From: Thermoflexus sp042408365
GTDB lineage: Bacteria > Chloroflexota > Anaerolineae > Thermoflexales > Thermoflexaceae
Reading direction: 5' to 3'
Assembly (NCBI RefSeq): GCF_042408365.1
Contig: NZ_JBHOQJ010000019.1
Location: 1-16,750, forward strand
Length of the DNA: 16,750 nt
The translations under genes and the position numbers were made by a program. Numbering within the stretch: position 1 is the first letter of the stretch; each line of letters starts with the position of its first letter. Shown piece by piece: positions 13,575 through 16,750 of this stretch. Under the pieces are notes generated by a model that saw nothing but the letters and a program-made list of their open reading frames with translations, was not told the DNA's origin and searched no databases.

Positions 13575-15761
13575 CTATTGTCCATCGACCCGGATCCAGA
13601 TCCTCCGGAACCCCATCGATAGCTGGCGTGTGTCTCCTTGTGCGGGAGCAGCTGCGTAGGCGAAGCGAAAGCTCAGCTCGTTCACCCCCCGTCGCGCCCA
13701 TCCCTCCGGGATCCTCCAACGGGCAGTGCGTTCCTCACAATTGGTGAATGCCTCCACGCCAATTCGACGTCCGTTCAGGGAAACTTCCAGCCGCTGGGTC
13801 TCCCCTGGCCGGCATAGCGGGAAGGCCTGCAGCTCCAGGGCCGCCGGCGCTTCGGGCTGGTCCGTCAACCAGAGCGCATGGGCCTTGGTGCCTTCGGCCC
13901 AGACCCCCCAGGCCTCCGGGCCGGACCATCCGTCCAGCAGCCACAGGTTGGTGATCGTCGGGGCTCCGCGATCCGGAATGCGAAAGATACAGATCGGATA
14001 GTCCCAGGGGGATGGTATAGTGGGCGGGTCGAAACACGCCTCTAGGGGAAACGGCCAGCCCCACTTCGCCCAGTCCGGAGGCGGGTTATGGACGATCAGG
14101 AAGCGGAAACCATGCTGGCCCAGCCAGTCGGGACGATGTCGGAACAGCAACCCCCGTCCTCGCTGCAGCATCTCGATCCAGCGGGGGTGAAAAGGGGTGA
14201 ACCCGGAGAGGGTAGGGCGCCGATGGTATTCCGTGGCCATCACAGCCACCCGCGAGAGGTGTAGCCCTGGCGTATGATCCGCGAACACGTCGATCACAGC
14301 TCCCGGCTCGGGGTTCCGCCGCAGCCACTCGAATGCGGGATGGATCGCATAGGGCCATGGAAGCGTGGGAGGCGGGGCCATGAGGGACTCCAGGAGCCAG
14401 AGGAAAGCCAGCCCGCGCCGCAGCCATGAGGGGGCGATTCGCGACCAAGCCTCCACGCCGGCCATGGTGAGCCCCAGCGCCGTCAGGGCGATGAAGCGCC
14501 ATACGGTTCCAACGGTTTCCCAGAGCGGCACAGCGGCCCACAGCAGGAGAAGCGGCGTCAGGGCGAGGTGTTCCCAATCAACTGGGAGCGTGGGGCTCGC
14601 AAAGAGCGCTGGCTTGCGCGCGTGACCGATCGCCCAGATCGCCTGATAAAATGCCGCCAGCTCGGGCGGCCAGGGGATCCGAACCGGCGCCTCCCAGCGC
14701 ACCGCGATCCCGGTGGCCAGCAGCGCTCCCAAGGTGGCGGCCCGGAGCAAGGGCTGAGCGCGCAACCGACGGTGAAGCCGTGCGGCCAACCAGAGGCCGG
14801 CCAGGCTGGTTCCCGTTGGGATCAACCCCATGGTGAGGACCGGCTGGTTGGAAGGCGCGGAGTGCCATCGCCACCAGCGGTGATAGGGGTTCCAGGCCAG
14901 GGCGTGGGCCCATGGATATCCGTTGCCCAGGGCCGTCCCAAGGGTCTGACCCAGCATCTGATCCCGTAGGAACGCGTGAAGGAAGAGCGCGAGCCACGGG
15001 CCACTGACCAGCAATGCGATTCCGACTCCATCGAGCAAGAACTTTTTAAGTTGTCCGTGACGCCATGCCTTCCAAGCGTAAACCAGCGCGAGCCCCCCGC
15101 CGAGGAGGATCAAATATGGGTTCCCAGCGATCCCCAATCCCCAGATCATCCCCAACCGGATCAACCAACGAGAAGCCCAGCGGCCTCGTCGGGATCGCTC
15201 GAGCGCGAATCCCATTAGGGGGAGGCAGGCCGTTCCCCATGCGACAGTCAGGTAATCGCCGTAGATCTGCATAGCGGCGAAGGTGCCATTGAACGCTGCG
15301 TAAGCCACCCCCGCCGCGGTGGCCAGCCAGCGATCTGAAGCGAAGAGCCGGGCGAGGCGGAAAGCACTCACAAAGGCGACCGAAAGCGTTAGCCATGCCA
15401 GTATGTGGAAGGCGAAGGCATCACCGCCCAGCCATGCCCAGGGAAGCATCAGGCCGATGAGGAATGGGCCGTGATGGAGCTTCGCGACATGCCAGCCCTG
15501 GGGGGCGAAGGCCAGGGGATGGAACAACGGCGAGGTGTGGAGCTCCAGCAAGGCGCGTCGATACCATGAGAGGGCCCACATCGCTTCCAACGTGTCCTCC
15601 CCCGCCGGCACGCTCCGGAAGAACCCTGACGGCGGCCACGCCCACTGCAACCATAGGAACCATATCCCGAGTGGGATCAGCCATGCCCCAACCCGAGTTA
15701 GGGGAGCCTTCCCCCTATGGGATGCCAGGCTTTTACAGCTGTACCCCTTGCCTTGAGCCAT
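13575..15761 (-). CDS. Polytopic membrane protein, GT-C glycosyltransferase-like, with C-terminal beta-rich domain
   Basis: This 728-residue protein has a first membrane span at about 25-42. A periplasmic loop with an acidic ED pair (E55, D56) follows, in a GEDTLEAMWALSWY context, then about eight to ten more spans up to roughly residue 480. This layout resembles GT-C enzymes that use lipid-linked sugars, where the first loop carries a catalytic acidic pair. A soluble part follows, with EWLRRNPEPGAVIDVFADHTPG and FRFLIVHNPPPDWAKWG. The last ~118 residues (from about 611, GWSGPEAWGVWAEG) have the strand-rich look of a carbohydrate-binding-like sandwich. The ATG at 15761 has AGGAG seven bases upstream; the frame is open to 15896, but those 45 residues lack a ribosome binding site. 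It lies 97 bp before the metalloregulator on the same strand. Enzymatic activity is unproven. Confidence 0.7.
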   Translation of the reverse strand: MAQGKGYSCKSLASHRGKAPLTRVGAWLIPLGIWFLWLQWAWPPSGFFRSVPAGEDTLEAMWALSWYRRALLELHTSPLFHPLAFAPQGWHVAKLHHGPFLIGLMLPWAWLGGDAFAFHILAWLTLSVAFVSAFRLARLFASDRWLATAAGVAYAAFNGTFAAMQIYGDYLTVAWGTACLPLMGFALERSRRGRWASRWLIRLGMIWGLGIAGNPYLILLGGGLALVYAWKAWRHGQLKKFLLDGVGIALLVSGPWLALFLHAFLRDQMLGQTLGTALGNGYPWAHALAWNPYHRWWRWHSAPSNQPVLTMGLIPTGTSLAGLWLAARLHRRLRAQPLLRAATLGALLATGIAVRWEAPVRIPWPPELAAFYQAIWAIGHARKPALFASPTLPVDWEHLALTPLLLLWAAVPLWETVGTVWRFIALTALGLTMAGVEAWSRIAPSWLRRGLAFLWLLESLMAPPPTLPWPYAIHPAFEWLRRNPEPGAVIDVFADHTPGLHLSRVAVMATEYHRRPTLSGFTPFHPRWIEMLQRGRGLLFRHRPDWLGQHGFRFLIVHNPPPDWAKWGWPFPLEACFDPPTIPSPWDYPICIFRIPDRGAPTITNLWLLDGWSGPEAWGVWAEGTKAHALWLTDQPEAPAALELQAFPLCRPGETQRLEVSLNGRRIGVEAFTNCEERTARWRIPEGWARRGVNELSFRFAYAAAPAQGDTRQLSMGFRRIWIRVDGQ

Positions 15762-16091
15762 CTCGGCTCTCCTCATCTGGGTCTTTGCCCAAAAAGAAAG
15801 TAAAGTGATGGAAAAAGCCGTGGCTGCCTTGAATAGTCGGGCTAAGGCTCCTGTTTGGTCGGGTAGGCCAGCCCGCATCTCGCAGAGACGCTGCAAGCAA
15901 AAATCGTCACTGTGGGTCAGGGTGACTACCGATCCGCTGCCCCAACAAAAATTTTCTATCTGTGGATTGTGAAAAAGTAAAATGAGGAATCACGCCGTTC
16001 GAGGTCCATGAGGAAGCGGAAGAACCATTGTCTCTCCTCGCGGCCTAAAGGGCTGACGGAAGGGAACAAAAGGCTCAAAGCCTCCCTCGGC
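15762..16091. other. Intergenic region without a convincing gene
   Basis: About 330 bp separate the membrane-protein gene (-) from the tRNA promoter (+). There is an AT-rich patch at 15945-15985 that may hold divergent promoter elements, but I cannot assign clear -35/-10 boxes for the minus-strand gene. A 54-codon + strand frame from 15808 has no good ribosome binding site and an unconvincing composition. Confidence 0.5.
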
Positions 16092-16121
16092 TTGACCAAA
16101 GGGACCCATCCTGTGTAAAAT
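16092..16121 (+). promoter_or_regulatory. Promoter of the tRNA-Gln gene
   Basis: TTGACC (16092-16097) and TAAAAT (16116-16121) are separated by 18 bp. Transcription would start near 16128, only a few bases before the mature tRNA 5' end at 16134. Confidence 0.75.
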
Positions 16122-16133
16122 GAAGAGCGGCCC

Positions 16134-16208
16134 TGCGGGGTGGTGTAAGGGGCAACACACCGGACTCTGGATCCGGGTATGGAGGTTCGAGTCCTCCCCC
16201 CGCAGCCA
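16134..16208 (+). tRNA. tRNA-Gln (anticodon CUG)
   Basis: A full cloverleaf can be drawn. The acceptor stem is TGCGGGG (16134-16140) with CCCCGCA (16198-16204). The D stem is GTGT/ACAC (16143-16146/16155-16158). The anticodon stem is CCGGA/TCCGG (16160-16164/16172-16176) with loop CTCTGGA and anticodon CTG (16167-16169). There is a four-base variable loop. The T arm is GGAGG-TTCGAGT-CCTCC (16181-16197). Discriminator G73 is at 16205 and CCA is encoded (16206-16208). The weak U1-A72 first pair is a known glutamine identity feature. Decodes CAG. Confidence 0.96.
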
Positions 16209-16212
16209 GCTG

Positions 16213-16242
16213 GAAGGGCCGCTGGAGGCGGCCCTTTCTTTA
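16213..16242 (+). terminator. Terminator after tRNA-Gln
   Basis: AAGGGCCGC (16214-16222) pairs with GCGGCCCTT (16228-16236) around a five-base loop, followed by a T-rich tract (TTTCTTTAT). It lies between the tRNA and rplU, so the tRNA is probably a separate transcript, or rplU is made partly by read-through. Confidence 0.85.
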
Positions 16243-16280
16243 TCATCTTGGACTCCAATGGGCATCGCGGAGGTTTCATC

Positions 16281-16613
16281 GTGTTCGCAGTAATCGAAAT
16301 CGGCGGACATCAATACCGCGTGCAAGCGGGCGATCAGATTCAGGTCGAGAAGCTTCCCCTTCAACCTGGCGCTTCCTTGGAGATCGACCGCGTCCTAATG
16401 GTGGGGGAAGGGGCGGAAGTTCGGATCGGTCAGCCTTTTGTGCCGGAGGCCCGGGTGCGGGCCACCGTGCTGGGTCAGGTGAAGGGAGAGAAGATCATTG
16501 TCTTCAAGTATCGGCCGGGCGCCAAGCGCTATCGGCGCAAGCAGGGCCATCGTCAGACTTACACGGTCCTGCGGATTGAGGCCATCGAAACGGGCGTCCC
16601 GGCATCCGCATAA
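16281..16613 (+). CDS. rplU: 50S ribosomal protein L21
   Basis: This 110-residue ribosomal protein binds 23S rRNA in the large subunit. It starts (M)FAVIEIGGHQYRVQAGD, the standard L21 N-terminus. The family's FKYRPGAKRYRRKQGHRQTYTVLRI C-terminal block is at about residues 74-98. A GTG start at 16281 is chosen: GGAGG lies seven bases upstream and the protein matches family length. The frame is open further upstream through the tRNA and terminator, which is not coding. It lies 12 bp before rpmA, the usual rplU-rpmA order. No dedicated promoter is obvious between the tRNA terminator and the start. Confidence 0.96.
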   Translation: MFAVIEIGGHQYRVQAGDQIQVEKLPLQPGASLEIDRVLMVGEGAEVRIGQPFVPEARVRATVLGQVKGEKIIVFKYRPGAKRYRRKQGHRQTYTVLRIEAIETGVPASA

Positions 16614-16625
16614 CAGGAGGCAACT

Positions 16626-16750
16626 ATGGCCCATAAGAAGGGTGGCGGCGCCAGCCGCAACGGACGCGATAGCGAATCCAAGCGCCGTGGCGTCAAGCGG
16701 TTCGATGGTCAATTTGTGCGGGCCGGGAACATCCTGGTCCGCCAGTGCGG
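16626..16750 (+). CDS. rpmA: 50S ribosomal protein L27 (5' part, runs off the window)
   Basis: The first 41 residues plus part of the next codon are visible. They start MAHKKGGGASRNGRDSESKRRGVKRF and continue through the GQFVRAGNILVRQ core, the typical L27 N-terminal region that reaches the peptidyl-transferase centre. There is no cleavable N-terminal extension of the Firmicutes (Prp-processed) type. AGGAGG (16615-16620) lies five bases before the ATG. The residue after VRQ is Cys where most L27 proteins have Arg (VRQRG). The gene is cut by the window end, so this is a partial entry. Confidence 0.95.
   Translation, partial: MAHKKGGGASRNGRDSESKRRGVKRFDGQFVRAGNILVRQC

Noticed and set aside
15808..15972. 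54-codon + strand open frame in the intergenic region before tRNA-Gln
   Set aside because: No credible ribosome binding site, odd composition, no recognisable motif, and it lies in the region expected to hold promoters.

Overview
The window is a GC-rich, gene-dense bacterial chromosome segment. Its proteins suggest a thermophilic member of the Chloroflexota (Thermoflexus/Anaerolineae-like). This is an inference from protein style, such as the Pro/Thr-rich linker after the lipobox of the solute-binding protein, and not from a marker gene. I see no insertion sequences, CRISPR arrays, prophage genes or obvious pseudogenes.

Layout: (1) 82-1116 (+) is a CaCA-family Ca2+/H+ antiporter with its own terminator. 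(2) 1293-2870 (-) is a small-protein cluster reading FmdB-like zinc ribbon -> CsoR/DUF156-family repressor -> second zinc-ribbon protein -> OsmC-family thiol peroxidase, with a 26-bp perfect hairpin before osmC. (3) 3093-8009 (-) is a complete branched-chain amino acid/amide ABC transporter in the order livK-livH-livM-livG-livF, closed by a strong intrinsic terminator at 3031-3070. (4) 8174-11550 (+), divergent from livK, is a two-component system: a two-TM dCache-HAMP-GAF-PAS histidine kinase and a KdpE/OmpR-like response regulator. (5) 11813-12388 (+) is an EF-P-type translation factor with an atypical tip loop, preceded by a recognisable promoter and a structured leader. (6) 12409-13477 (-) is a DtxR/MntR-type metalloregulator overlapping a minimal-zincin metallopeptidase gene. 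(7) 13575-15761 (-) is a large polytopic membrane protein resembling GT-C glycosyltransferases, with a C-terminal beta-rich domain. (8) 16134-16750 (+) is tRNA-Gln(CUG) with its own promoter and terminator, then rplU and the start of rpmA.

How the parts may work together: the sensor kinase pair shares a roughly 160-bp intergenic region with livK. That region holds several symmetric sequence elements, so regulation of amino-acid uptake by this pair (or by an unlinked repressor) is plausible. The CsoR-family repressor keeps the two cysteines (C36, C65) but has Tyr instead of His at position 61. That pattern recalls persulfide sensors of the CstR type more than copper sensors, and fits its neighbourhood with a thiol peroxidase and Cys4 zinc ribbons. 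The metalloregulator has MntR-like ligands (D10, D102, E105, H106).

I did not find one clear, undescribed multi-gene system. The most promising leads are the EF-P loop variant with its switch-like leader, the CstR-like/OsmC/zinc-ribbon cluster with its long hairpin, and the palindromic control region between livK and the kinase.
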